Positions 40,796-48,804 of a stretch of DNA of 64,000 bases are shown here, one piece after another (positions within the stretch are counted from its first letter, which is position 1; every line of letters starts with the position of its first letter). Under the pieces are notes generated by a model. The model had not been told where the DNA came from. It ran no database searches and saw only the letters and a program-made list of their open reading frames with translations. The stretch spans positions 62,001 to 126,000 of the forward strand of contig NZ_JACJSA010000003.1 of NCBI RefSeq assembly GCF_014697545.1, given 5' to 3'. Source of the DNA: Oscillatoria sp. FACHB-1407 (GTDB lineage: Bacteria; Cyanobacteriota; Cyanobacteriia; Elainellales; Elainellaceae). The translations under genes and the position numbers were made by a program.

Positions 40796-42337
40796 ATGGC
40801 AAGCAATTGGGCGATCGTCATTGGCATTAATCAGTATCGATTTCTGCAACCGCTAAAATACGCCAAGCGGGATGCCGAAGCGATCAGTGCTTTTCTCGCT
40901 CAGGAAGCCAAATTCGATCGCGTCTATTTGTTTACCGATGACTCGCCTGCCATTGGCGGCAAGCCAACAGAGCCGTTTCGGGCAAACTTGCTGCGCGTGT
41001 TGCGCCAGATCTTTGCAGCACCGTTCATGCAGGATGGTGATAACTTCTGGTTTTTCTTTAGTGGGCATGGCATTCCCCACAATGGGCAAGATTACCTCAT
41101 GCCTTTGGATGGCGACCCCGAAGACATTGAAAACACAGGCATTTCGACAAACACGATTACGAATTACCTGCGGAGTTGCGGCGCAGATAACGCGGTGATG
41201 ATTTTGGATGCCTGTCGCAGTGGTGGTAAGAAAGCTGGCGAAGGCGTTGGCAGACAAACAGAGTCAGAAGCCCGACAGACCGGGGTGATCAGTCTCTTTT
41301 CGTGCAGTCCTGATCAGTATTCCTATGAACTGGAGGCGATCGCCCAGGGAGCCTTTACCCATGCCCTGTTAGAAGGATTGGGTATTCGCGGTCGGTGTGC
41401 CACAGTCGAGCGACTAAACCAATATCTGGAGCATCGCGTACCGGAACTGGTCAGTCAACACTTGGGACGAGTGCGGCAGACCCCCTACACCATTGCCGAA
41501 CCGCTCAACCGCGCTCACCTGATCTTGATGCCCCAGCACGCCAGCCTGACAGATATTGCCACGCTGAAAAATGATGCCTACCGTGCCCAAGTTAATCAAA
41601 ACTGGGATTTAGCCCAACAACTGTGGATTCGAGTTTTGGCGGCAGCTTCAGGTCGAGATATGGACGCGATCGAAGCATTGCAAAGGATAGCGGTTGCGAA
41701 AGCCAGTGGCACAATCCCGATTCAGTCTCAACCCCAACCAATAAAATCCCCTGCTCAACCTAAATCGTCCTCACTCACTCCTCCACCTCCGGCACCTCCT
41801 TTAGAGATCCCCCCGCCTCCGGCACCCCCCTTATCAAGGGGGGTTGGGGGGGATCTGTTCGACATTCCCCTGGAATCAGAGAAGGGGATTGACTACACCC
41901 GATTACGCGACCTGCTAAAGGCAGGGGAATGGAAAAAGGCAGACCATGAAACCTATCTGCGAATGCTGGAAGCCGTTGGGCGAAAAGGAGGAGACTGGAT
42001 TCGGGCTGAGGAACTGCTGAATTTCCCCTGCAAAGACCTGAAGACGATCGATCGCCTCTGGGTGCATTACAGCAACGGACATTTTGGCTTTAGCGTGCAG
42101 AAAAAGATTTATGTTGAATGCGGCGCGAAACTGGATGGCAAATATCCGGGTGATAAGATTTGGTATAAGTTTTGCGATCGCGTCGGCTGGCGCAAGGACA
42201 ACCGCTACGTGAACTACTCCGACCTCAAATTCAATCCTTCAATTTCTCTCATGGGAGAATTACCGGGTTGTGGGGGGTGGTTGGGTGTTGGGGTTTGGTG
42301 GTTTGTGGATTCTCTTCTCTCGCACAGAGACTTGTAA
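40796..42337 (+). CDS. Caspase-like peptidase fused to a GUN4 tetrapyrrole-binding domain
   Basis: A 513-aa protein. Residues 1-~245 form a caspase (C14) domain with catalytic His91 in FFFSGHG and Cys140 in ILDACRSGG. A helical stretch and a Pro-rich linker (~316-354) follow. Residues ~365-500 are a GUN4 domain (DYTRLRDLLKAGEWKKAD, then FPCKDLKTIDRLWVHYSNGH). GUN4 binds protoporphyrin and Mg-protoporphyrin, and caspase-like proteins can drive cell death. A plausible reading is porphyrin-gated proteolysis. No signal peptide. Confidence 0.9.
   Translation: MASNWAIVIGINQYRFLQPLKYAKRDAEAISAFLAQEAKFDRVYLFTDDSPAIGGKPTEPFRANLLRVLRQIFAAPFMQDGDNFWFFFSGHGIPHNGQDYLMPLDGDPEDIENTGISTNTITNYLRSCGADNAVMILDACRSGGKKAGEGVGRQTESEARQTGVISLFSCSPDQYSYELEAIAQGAFTHALLEGLGIRGRCATVERLNQYLEHRVPELVSQHLGRVRQTPYTIAEPLNRAHLILMPQHASLTDIATLKNDAYRAQVNQNWDLAQQLWIRVLAAASGRDMDAIEALQRIAVAKASGTIPIQSQPQPIKSPAQPKSSSLTPPPPAPPLEIPPPPAPPLSRGVGGDLFDIPLESEKGIDYTRLRDLLKAGEWKKADHETYLRMLEAVGRKGGDWIRAEELLNFPCKDLKTIDRLWVHYSNGHFGFSVQKKIYVECGAKLDGKYPGDKIWYKFCDRVGWRKDNRYVNYSDLKFNPSISLMGELPGCGGWLGVGVWWFVDSLLSHRDL
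41805..41856 (+). repeat. C/G-run inverted repeat inside the caspase-GUN4 linker
   Basis: Perfect 10-bp arms AGATCCCCCC and GGGGGGATCT enclose an inner CCCCCCTT/AAGGGGGG pair. The same nested pattern occurs in the MITE at 30669 and the repeat at 55507. It is translated in frame as PPPPAPPLSRGVGG, so part of this linker is repeat-derived. Confidence 0.88.
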
Positions 42338-42440
42338 ACTGTAGCAGATAAAGGCTCCAGTTCGATCCAAACGTTTTATTTCAGAGCCTCTCCACACGGA
42401 AGAAGTGGTGTTTCGAGGATCTGTTACCTGGCACCGATGC

Positions 42441-43208
42441 TCACGGAATTTCAAACTGAATTCCGGCAATTTTGGGATCAAAACAATTTGCCAGCACAAA
42501 TTTCTTTGCTACCTGACGAATTTCTTCTGCCGGGGCTTCCCACTCGTTCCACAGCGATTGCTGCCCTGGGCTGGTTTTCTTTTTGATCTGGCTCTTGGCT
42601 TTAATCTCTGCCAAAAGCTTGCTTCCCCAATGACTTTTCTTCTCTGGCTTAGGTTGCGGTTTGTACTTCTTGCAAAACTTGCGATATGCCGCCGCGCAGA
42701 TGTCTAGCGTCGTTCCCAACGCCAAAAATGCCGGATGCCATTGGGTAATGCCATCATCCGTTAATCGCTCATAACTGCCATAGTTGCTGAAGTCATAGAA
42801 CCAGCCCTGCTGCATATTGGCAGCTTTGGGATTGCCGTGGATATAGCGCAGGGTGTTTAAGGCTCGACGTTTGTCGCTGATGGGGAACCCAGTGCTGTGA
42901 TATCGCTTTTCCCAAAAGTGTCCGGTGCGGTTCAACATGCGGTTAAAACACATAGCTGTAAACCAGTTCAGCCAATGCATAACTCTGGGCAAATCGTTTG
43001 GTTTGTTGGGTTCCATCAGATAATGCACATGGTTGCTCATGATACACAAGGCATACAGTTTGAACTCAAATTTGTCCTGACATCGCTTGAGGGCGTAGAG
43101 CAAGATTTCTCTACACTCCAGCCGAATCAGGCGAAATTCACGGTTATTGCAGCGCATAGTGATGTGATAGCAATACTCAGCTTTAAGATTGCGGCAGTGA
43201 TACGCCAT
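42441..43208 (-). CDS. REP-associated tyrosine transposase-like (RAYT/Y1) protein
   Basis: A 255-aa HUH endonuclease of the Y1 transposase type. The HUH motif is H60-V-H62 in MSNHVHYLM and the likely catalytic Tyr is Y122 in LRYIHGNPKAA. The C-terminal ~90 residues are basic (Lys-rich). RAYTs cut and join single-stranded palindromic repeats and often occur singly, as here, with no second ORF or inverted ends. Nearby dispersed palindromes are candidate substrates, not shown. Confidence 0.85.
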   Translation of the reverse strand: MAYHCRNLKAEYCYHITMRCNNREFRLIRLECREILLYALKRCQDKFEFKLYALCIMSNHVHYLMEPNKPNDLPRVMHWLNWFTAMCFNRMLNRTGHFWEKRYHSTGFPISDKRRALNTLRYIHGNPKAANMQQGWFYDFSNYGSYERLTDDGITQWHPAFLALGTTLDICAAAYRKFCKKYKPQPKPEKKSHWGSKLLAEIKAKSQIKKKTSPGQQSLWNEWEAPAEEIRQVAKKFVLANCFDPKIAGIQFEIP

Positions 43209-43319
43209 AGCAAGATACGGATAACAAGTCAGATCTCACCTTCTAAACAAAACTTAAGGTTAGGAGAAGCGTTTAAGTGATGAGCGATATGCTAAGGGTA
43301 TGCCATCCAAGGAAGTGTC

Positions 43320-43556
43320 ATGACTATCAAAATCATTGATATTGCTGATGCTCAAAATCAGTTAGCAGACCTCATTGCTCAGGTTGCAACCGGGGTTGAA
43401 ATTATTTTGACCCATCAGCAGATTCCGCAGGCACGGCTATTGCCAATTCATCCAGCCTCTACTCGCCGTACCCCAGGACTGCATCGGGGCAAAATCACCA
43501 TGAGTCCAGACTTCGATGCTCCCCTGCCCGATCAATTCTGGACGGGTGAACCGTGA
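43320..43556 (+). CDS. Phd/YefM-type antitoxin
   Basis: A 78-aa protein. MTIKIIDIADAQNQLADLIA and VEIILTHQQIPQARLLPI match the Phd/YefM DNA-binding fold that neutralises PIN toxins and represses its own operon. The ATG has AAGGAAG upstream. Its TGA overlaps the GTG of the PIN gene (GTGA). Confidence 0.82.
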   Translation: MTIKIIDIADAQNQLADLIAQVATGVEIILTHQQIPQARLLPIHPASTRRTPGLHRGKITMSPDFDAPLPDQFWTGEP

Positions 43557-43939
43557 AACTTCTCCTAGACACCCATGCCTTTGTCTGGTGGGATAGTAAT
43601 CCAGAGCAACTATCAAATACTGCTCTCAATTTGCTTGCTGACTCTACCAATGAACTATTGTTGAGTGTTGCCAGTATTTGGGAAATTCAAGTCAAGCGTC
43701 AGTTGGGAAAACTCAGCTTGCAATCATCCCTTTCTGAAATTTTGACTGCACAGCAAACAACAAATGCTCTCTCTATCTTGCCAATTAACGTAGAGCATGT
43801 TTTGACACTCGACCAACTACCAGCGATCCACAAAGATCCCTTCGATCGCATTTTAATTGCTCAAGCGATCTACGAAGATGCAGTGCTTGTCAGTACTGAT
43901 TCAGTGTTCGCGTCCTATCCCGTTCAAACGATTTGGTAA
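43553..43939 (+). CDS. PIN-domain toxin
   Basis: A 128-aa PIN ribonuclease toxin of the VapC-like COG3744 type. Acidic residues expected at the metal site are D6 (LLLDTHAF), E44 (SIWEI), D98 (KDPFDRI) and D116 (VSTD). The gene starts with GTG overlapping the antitoxin stop, so it is translated with it. Its target RNA is unknown. Confidence 0.88.
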   Translation: MKLLLDTHAFVWWDSNPEQLSNTALNLLADSTNELLLSVASIWEIQVKRQLGKLSLQSSLSEILTAQQTTNALSILPINVEHVLTLDQLPAIHKDPFDRILIAQAIYEDAVLVSTDSVFASYPVQTIW

Positions 43940-44028
43940 CTCAGGTTCGCTTGATCGTCTACGATCCAGAAGAGGAGGTGATCACCCAATGGCAGAAGGA
44001 AGATCAGTATCGGCAATTCGTCCAACGC

Positions 44029-44334
44029 CTACTTTGCCTCCAACCGAATCTCCTGCAAAATCTTAGAGACTTCCTCCTCTGAATGGTGATATCGTGCCAG
44101 CACTTTTGCAGTCGAATCCATAACCTGACTAGCAAACAATTGACTCAAATCCTGACGTAGGCATTTGCCAATATAGAACTTAAGCAACGCTTCTAACGGC
44201 ATCTCGCGTTGCTCTGCTACCTTTTTGAGTGACTCCAGCGTGTCTTTAGGAATTTGCAGCGCAACCGTTTCAGACTCTCTTGGATGAACTATTAATTCCA
44301 AATCTTCCCCAAAGTCCAAATCATCATTGTTCAT
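44029..44334 (-). CDS. Orphan antitoxin-like protein (RHH type)
   Basis: A 101-aa protein. VALQIPKDTLESLKKVAEQR and MPLEALLKFYIGKCLRQDL resemble a ribbon-helix-helix/BrnA-like antitoxin. No toxin partner follows it; a ParDE pair lies just upstream on the same strand, about 20 bases away. It may be a solitary antitoxin or serve a lost partner. Confidence 0.65.
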   Translation of the reverse strand: MNNDDLDFGEDLELIVHPRESETVALQIPKDTLESLKKVAEQREMPLEALLKFYIGKCLRQDLSQLFASQVMDSTAKVLARYHHSEEEVSKILQEIRLEAK

Positions 44335-44354
44335 ATAGCCTCCACTTCAGTGAA

Positions 44355-44675
44355 CTAACTCCCTCCCTTTAAAAGGCTGTTGATGTCTTGTGCGGCATAC
44401 AAAATTCGCACAATTTCTACAGCATCATCACGATCGCAATAGAAAATAAGGTATTTTTTGAAATTTTTGACTGCCCATTTGCGTAAGCCCTGCAAACGCG
44501 GGTTAGTAGACGGATATGAACTACCGATACCTGGCATTCTCGCTATTTGAGCGATCGTTAATCTTGCAGAATCAAAAAAGCGTAAGGCTGTCTCAACATC
44601 ATTTTCTGAAATATACGCGAAGTGATCATCAAGATCTTGACTTGCTCTGGGGGTGATAATAATCCGCTTGGTCAT
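44355..44675 (-). CDS. RelE/ParE-family toxin
   Basis: A 106-aa protein. ITPRASQDLDDHFAYIS at the N-terminus and LRKWAVKNFKKYLIFYCDRDD at the C-terminus are the standard ParE/RelE layout. It overlaps the ParD-like gene by four bases. Target could be gyrase (ParE) or ribosomal mRNA (RelE). Confidence 0.9.
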   Translation of the reverse strand: MTKRIIITPRASQDLDDHFAYISENDVETALRFFDSARLTIAQIARMPGIGSSYPSTNPRLQGLRKWAVKNFKKYLIFYCDRDDAVEIVRILYAAQDINSLLKGGS

Positions 44676-44926
44676 GTATCTGACTGATGAACTTGCTCAA
44701 CGAGTTGATCCCGCTTCTGAGTCCACCAGTCATCTGTCACCTCAACTGGCTCTCCACTATCCAACCCCTCTAATAACAGCGATTCAATCTGCTCTTGTTG
44801 AGCAATGCGTTCCTGCTCTCGCAAAATCAAATGATAAATATACTCATTGACCGTGCTGAAACCAGCCGCCGTTGCCTGTTCTTCTACAAACGCTAAAATT
44901 TGGTCTGGCAGTGTCACGTTTAGCAT
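44672..44926 (-). CDS. ParD-like antitoxin
   Basis: An 84-aa protein. It starts with an RHH DNA-binding domain, MLNVTLPDQILAFVEEQ, and has an acidic, Trp-containing C-terminus (EVTDDWWTQKRDQLVEQ) that should grip the toxin. It is promoter-proximal in a two-gene operon with the ParE-like toxin and overlaps it by four bases. Confidence 0.9.
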   Translation of the reverse strand: MLNVTLPDQILAFVEEQATAAGFSTVNEYIYHLILREQERIAQQEQIESLLLEGLDSGEPVEVTDDWWTQKRDQLVEQVHQSDT

Positions 44927-45051
44927 TGAAGCTCAACCCCAAAACCTAAGCTATCTGCGTTTAGCATAACTAAAAGATTTGTAGGTTCAAATCGGGTATG
45001 CCGCGCAAATCAGAGTAGGCTTAAAGATTCTCACGTAAGATTGGATAGTTC

Positions 45052-45690
45052 ATGTTGAAAGTTAGCATTGAGGACGCGGCAAAAGACCTGCGATCGCTCC
45101 TGGAGCGCGTCTCAAGTGGTGAAGCAATCATCCTGATGAATCAGGATAAAGAAGTGGCTCACCTCATCCCTCCTCCAGAGCGTCATCCAGCCAGTTCTGA
45201 AGCGGTTGAACCACCTGGAGCAGGCAGCAACACCCCTCGCCGGATTCAAAGCATCTACACTGATGGAGCCTGCTCTGGCAACCCCGGACGGGGAGGATGG
45301 GGCACGGTAGTCTACTTCACCGATGGCACGGTACATGAGATGGGAGGAGCCGACTCGCAAACGACCAACAACCGCATGGAGATGCAAGCCGCGATCGCCG
45401 CTCTCCAGTTCTACAAGGAGTCGGGGCAACCGGAACCGATCACCCTCTACACCGACAGCGAATATGTGATGAAGGGCGCGACACAGTGGATTCAAGGTTG
45501 GAAGAAAAAAGGCTGGAAGACGGCGGCAGGTAAGGCAGTCTTGAATCAGGACTTGTGGGAGGAGATCGATCGCCTCAACTCGAAGCAAGTCACCTGGAAA
45601 TATGTGCGGGGACACAGCGGCAACGTGGGCAATGAGCGGTGTGATGCGATCGCCCGGAGCTTTTCAATGGGTAAGCCTGTATTGAATTGA
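45052..45690 (+). CDS. RNase HI with an N-terminal Phd-like antitoxin domain
   Basis: A 212-aa protein. The C-terminal ~145 residues are a complete RNase HI (hydrolyses RNA in RNA-DNA hybrids), with D71, E110, D135, H188 and D198 all present in YTDGACSGNPG, NNRMEM, YTDSEYV and GHSG...CDAIA. Residues 1-~45 (MLKVSIEDAAKDLRSLLERV and EAIILMNQDKEVAHLIPP) resemble a Phd/YefM antitoxin. The single ORF has no frameshift between them. It lies at the end of a toxin-antitoxin cluster. Confidence 0.88.
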   Translation: MLKVSIEDAAKDLRSLLERVSSGEAIILMNQDKEVAHLIPPPERHPASSEAVEPPGAGSNTPRRIQSIYTDGACSGNPGRGGWGTVVYFTDGTVHEMGGADSQTTNNRMEMQAAIAALQFYKESGQPEPITLYTDSEYVMKGATQWIQGWKKKGWKTAAGKAVLNQDLWEEIDRLNSKQVTWKYVRGHSGNVGNERCDAIARSFSMGKPVLN

Positions 45691-45771
45691 TGCACACAGT
45701 ACCGCTGACCTGAGAGCAAGGCGATACAATCCTGGTGTAGGTGTGCTCAAGCCTTTAGCCAGGTGTTCGCG

Positions 45772-46056
45772 ATGGTTGATTCAGCGACTCCCGCCCCCTC
45801 AATTGATGCGTCCGACAATTTACCGCGTGAAGTGCGAGTGGCTCAGCTTCGCAACACGGTAGACATGCTGCATATGGCAGATGAGATTGCCAATCGTGGC
45901 TATTTGATCACCAGTTCAGAGTTGGCGGATTTGATGGATGTCAACGCCAGTGCGGTGACCAGTCGAGGAGATAACTGGGTCTGGCGGAATTGGGTTGTTT
46001 CGCGGGTGCGGCGAGAGGGGAACCAGATTCTCTGGCAGTTAGAGCGGGTTGATTAG
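45772..46056 (+). CDS. Conserved hypothetical, wHTH-like
   Basis: 94 aa from ATG 45772, with GTG 45763 possible. RGYLITSSELADLMDVNASA (cut here at 20) and WVWRNWVVSRVRREG look like a helix-turn-helix followed by a wing. I read it as a small cyanobacterial DNA-binding-like protein of unknown role. It lies ~80 bases after RNase HI, on the same strand. Confidence 0.7.
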   Translation: MVDSATPAPSIDASDNLPREVRVAQLRNTVDMLHMADEIANRGYLITSSELADLMDVNASAVTSRGDNWVWRNWVVSRVRREGNQILWQLERVD

Positions 46057-46094
46057 AGGGAGAGGGAGTGGGGAATGGGGAGTAGGGAGTGGAG

Positions 46095-46114
46095 AGACGC
46101 GATTAATCGCGTCT
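46095..46114. repeat. Perfect 20-bp palindrome, second copy
   Basis: Identical AGACGCGATTAATCGCGTCT as at 18241, next to a short GGGGAGT/GGGGAAT-type heptad stretch (46056-46092). Confidence 0.9.
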
Positions 46115-46172
46115 TTACAGGCATAGCGTCTTTACAATAGAAAAAGAGGTATTTTCGAGTGGCGCGATCGCT

Positions 46173-46949
46173 ATGTATTTGACCTGGTTAGACAGCAACT
46201 CCTGGCTAATTGAGATGGGGAATAAGCGGATTTTGCTTGACCCCTGGTTGGTTGGAAATCTGGTGTTTGGCAATATGCCGTGGCTGTTTCAGGGAATGCG
46301 ATCGCAACCTCGCCCCATTCCAGAGGTGATCGATCTGATTTTGTTGTCGCAGGGGTTGGAGGATCATGCCCATCCAGACACCTTAAAGCAACTGGATCGC
46401 TCCATTCCAGTCGTAGCCTCACCCAATGCGGCAAAGGTAGTGCAGGAGTTGGGGTATAGCCAGATTACCAGCTTGGCGCATGGAGAATCCTACATGCTGA
46501 CCGATAGCGTCACGATTCAGGCATTTCCCGGTTCGCCGATTGGTCCCTTTTTGACAGAGAATGCTTACCTGCTGCGAGAAGCCAGTAGTGGACAGACGCT
46601 CTACTACGAACCTCACGGCTATCACGCCGAGGCAGTTCGGGCGATCGCCCCGGTCGATGTAGTGATCACACCAATGGTCAGTTTGGAAGTTCCTCTCTTA
46701 GGCGCAATCATTCAGGGACACAAAACCGCTTTGCAGGTGGCGCAGTGGTTGCGACCCCAGGTGATGTTACCCACCGCAGCAGGTGGTGATATTTCCTTCA
46801 CCGGATTTCTAAATAGTGTTCTGCGCGGCTCGGGCAGTATTGCAGACTTGCGGACGCAATTGGCGGAGAATGGATTAACAACGCAGGTGATCGAGCCAAA
46901 ACCGGGCGATCGCCTGGAGATTTCTCTGGAGAACCGCGTGTCGGTGTAA
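46173..46949 (+). CDS. Metallo-beta-lactamase-fold protein with degenerate metal site
   Basis: A 258-aa protein. The N-terminal NSWLIEMGNKRILLDPWL is the MBL-fold opening. The expected HxHxDH metal motif reads QGLEDH in LLSQGLEDHAHPDT, so two histidines are missing and normal two-zinc chemistry is unlikely. I remember similar loss in plant and cyanobacterial relatives. Role unknown. The small membrane protein starts ten bases after its stop. Confidence 0.8.
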   Translation: MYLTWLDSNSWLIEMGNKRILLDPWLVGNLVFGNMPWLFQGMRSQPRPIPEVIDLILLSQGLEDHAHPDTLKQLDRSIPVVASPNAAKVVQELGYSQITSLAHGESYMLTDSVTIQAFPGSPIGPFLTENAYLLREASSGQTLYYEPHGYHAEAVRAIAPVDVVITPMVSLEVPLLGAIIQGHKTALQVAQWLRPQVMLPTAAGGDISFTGFLNSVLRGSGSIADLRTQLAENGLTTQVIEPKPGDRLEISLENRVSV

Positions 46950-46958
46950 TGGATCTGT

Positions 46959-47078
46959 ATGGAAAATACTGCCTGGATGGATTGGATTTTGGGTGGAGTG
47001 GCGATCGCTGTTCTGCTAGGAGGATTGTTTTTGCTGTTTAGCGGTGTCAACTCCATGAATCGCAGTCAGAGGAAATGA
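46959..47078 (+). CDS. Small single-span membrane protein, 39 aa
   Basis: MENTAWMDWILGGVAIAVLL begins the protein, with one hydrophobic helix (residues ~9-29) and a short basic tail NSMNRSQRK. Size and form resemble small photosystem or cytochrome subunits, but I could not match it to Psb, Psa, Pet or Ndh proteins. It directly follows the MBL-fold gene, so they may be one transcript. Confidence 0.55.
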   Translation: MENTAWMDWILGGVAIAVLLGGLFLLFSGVNSMNRSQRK

Positions 47079-47094
47079 AAGGATAAAATGGGTG

Positions 47095-47335
47095 AGTCAG
47101 TAGTCAATGGTCAATAGTCAGTGGTCAATGGTCAGTAGCAGCAATCAACCATTGACGATTGACAATTGACAATTGACCGGGGTCAATAGCAGTAACCAAC
47201 CATTAACGATTGACAATTGACAATTGACAATTAACGATTAACAGTTGACCGAAGCTAATCGGCAGTGGTCAGCTATCAACCATTGACAATTGACAATTGA
47301 CCACTAACCCTTCACCCTTCACCCTCTATCCCTTC
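47095..47335. repeat. Heptad array (GTCAATG/ATTGACA classes, both orientations)
   Basis: GTCAATG, GTCAGTG and GTCAATA units open the array. The rest is built on ATTGACA, ATTGACG and ATTAACG runs in opposite orientation. It fills the gap between convergent genes. Confidence 0.9.
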
Positions 47336-47337
47336 TC

Positions 47338-48804
47338 CTATTGCTGCTCTGACACGTCTAGCCAGACCTCATCTGTCCCATGATGAGCGGTTTTGACCCA
47401 CTTCAACTGCTTCGGACGGATGGAGAGGCGAGCCGACATCGAGATAATCACCGGGAACCAGTGAAGCATATAGAATGTACCGCGCACTGCTTCAAAGAAC
47501 AAAGTCCAGGGAGATTGGGAATGCTGGGTTTGAGCCTGTGTTGCTTGCCCCAATCGCATTCTCTTCAAGCCAATCATCATGCCCAACACGGTCATGGTCA
47601 GCGTCAGACTGGTCATGGGTGCAAAAATGGGCATCGTGTTACGGGCGATCGCCATCATCATGTCGGGTAACGCCGCTGTGGGCATGATGTATTGCAGCAA
47701 CCAGAAGATAAACAGATCAACCGTTTTGCGAGTACCCAACCGATTTCGAGCCAGCAACCGCCAGTAGTCGAGATATCGCTGATAGCCACCTTCTGCCCAA
47801 CGATTGCGCTGGTGCCACAAGCCCACGGCACGGGTGACTCCCTCCTCAATCACAGGTGGAAACATGAGGAAGTCAATATCCCAGTGATCAAGATGGAGGC
47901 GCACCGTCAGGTCGAGGTCGTCAGTGATGGTTTCTTCATTCCAACCACCACAGCTAGCCAGTGCCACACGACGAACAAACTGCCCGTTGCCACGTAGTTC
48001 ACCGATGCCACCCAGGGCAATGCGTTGTTGCTGGAAGTAGCTGTCTATTGCCATTTCAGCAACCTGCCCTTGAATCCAGAAGTTTTTGGCATCAGGATGA
48101 GTTGCCAGTTGTGCCTGGGCGATCGCCTTCCGCACCTGCACGGCACCAACTTCTTGTCGCTCAAACAGAGGCAACACCCGACGCAGCAGGTCTTGGGGTA
48201 CCTGAGCATCGGCGTCAAACACGCCCAGGATTTCGCCTCTGGCACGAGTCCACACGTCGTTCAGTGCGCCCGACTTTCCTCCGCCCGCATCTGGGGCACG
48301 ATGCACCACCCGCAATTGCTCATAGTCTTTTGCCAACCGATCGAGCAACACTCCAGTGCGATCGCTGCTGTTGTCGTTGATCACCCACAGTTCATAGCGG
48401 CTAGCAGGATAGTCTAAACTACACAGAGTTTTGACCAGCGAGGGAATCACTGCTTCTTCATTTTTCGCTGCAACTAGCAACGAAACAAAGGGTAATTTTT
48501 CAGGATCTTGTTCGGTTAAGGGTTGAGGTACGGGTAAAGATCGGGTCATCAACATCCGCAGCAGGTGAATGCCGATGAACGTCGTCACACACAACACAAA
48601 CCAGGAACCCCAGGATACTAAATGTAGGGCAATTGTACTGCTCCAAATAACGGTCAACGCCAGAGCCGCTTTGCGTCTGCGTCCCCCTAATCCCCGGTAA
48701 TAGTGAGTATTAATATCATCAATCTCAGATAAGTCTGAGGTGAGCGCGCTAATCGGCTCCAGTTCGTTATAGGAATCGCTATCGTACCAAGTACTTCCCG
48801 GCAT
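47338..48804 (-). CDS. Membrane GT2 glycosyltransferase (cellulose synthase-like)
   Basis: A 488-aa processive-type beta-glycosyltransferase. Transmembrane helices lie at residues ~45-85. The catalytic region has LLVAAKNEE, NDNSSDR (UDP-sugar Asp), FDADA, TDDLDL, and the QxxRW-like QRNRWAEGG. Three further C-terminal helices follow. This class makes beta-glucans, hyaluronan or poly-GlcNAc; the product cannot be deduced. Monocistronic. Confidence 0.88.
   Translation of the reverse strand: MPGSTWYDSDSYNELEPISALTSDLSEIDDINTHYYRGLGGRRRKAALALTVIWSSTIALHLVSWGSWFVLCVTTFIGIHLLRMLMTRSLPVPQPLTEQDPEKLPFVSLLVAAKNEEAVIPSLVKTLCSLDYPASRYELWVINDNSSDRTGVLLDRLAKDYEQLRVVHRAPDAGGGKSGALNDVWTRARGEILGVFDADAQVPQDLLRRVLPLFERQEVGAVQVRKAIAQAQLATHPDAKNFWIQGQVAEMAIDSYFQQQRIALGGIGELRGNGQFVRRVALASCGGWNEETITDDLDLTVRLHLDHWDIDFLMFPPVIEEGVTRAVGLWHQRNRWAEGGYQRYLDYWRLLARNRLGTRKTVDLFIFWLLQYIMPTAALPDMMMAIARNTMPIFAPMTSLTLTMTVLGMMIGLKRMRLGQATQAQTQHSQSPWTLFFEAVRGTFYMLHWFPVIISMSARLSIRPKQLKWVKTAHHGTDEVWLDVSEQQ

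Noticed and set aside
43949-44083. 44-codon ORF between PIN toxin and orphan antitoxin (MIVYDPEEEVITQWQKEDQY...)
   Set aside because: It looks like a gene remnant, but it overlaps the 3' end of a minus-strand gene and has no strong start signal. Its coding status cannot be supported.
38866-47078. Prophage or integrative element
   Set aside because: No integrase, attachment-site duplication, or structural phage genes; only a RAYT-like protein and toxin-antitoxin genes.
47692-48417. Plus-strand ORFs over the GT2 gene
   Set aside because: Antisense shadows of a well-supported glycosyltransferase.
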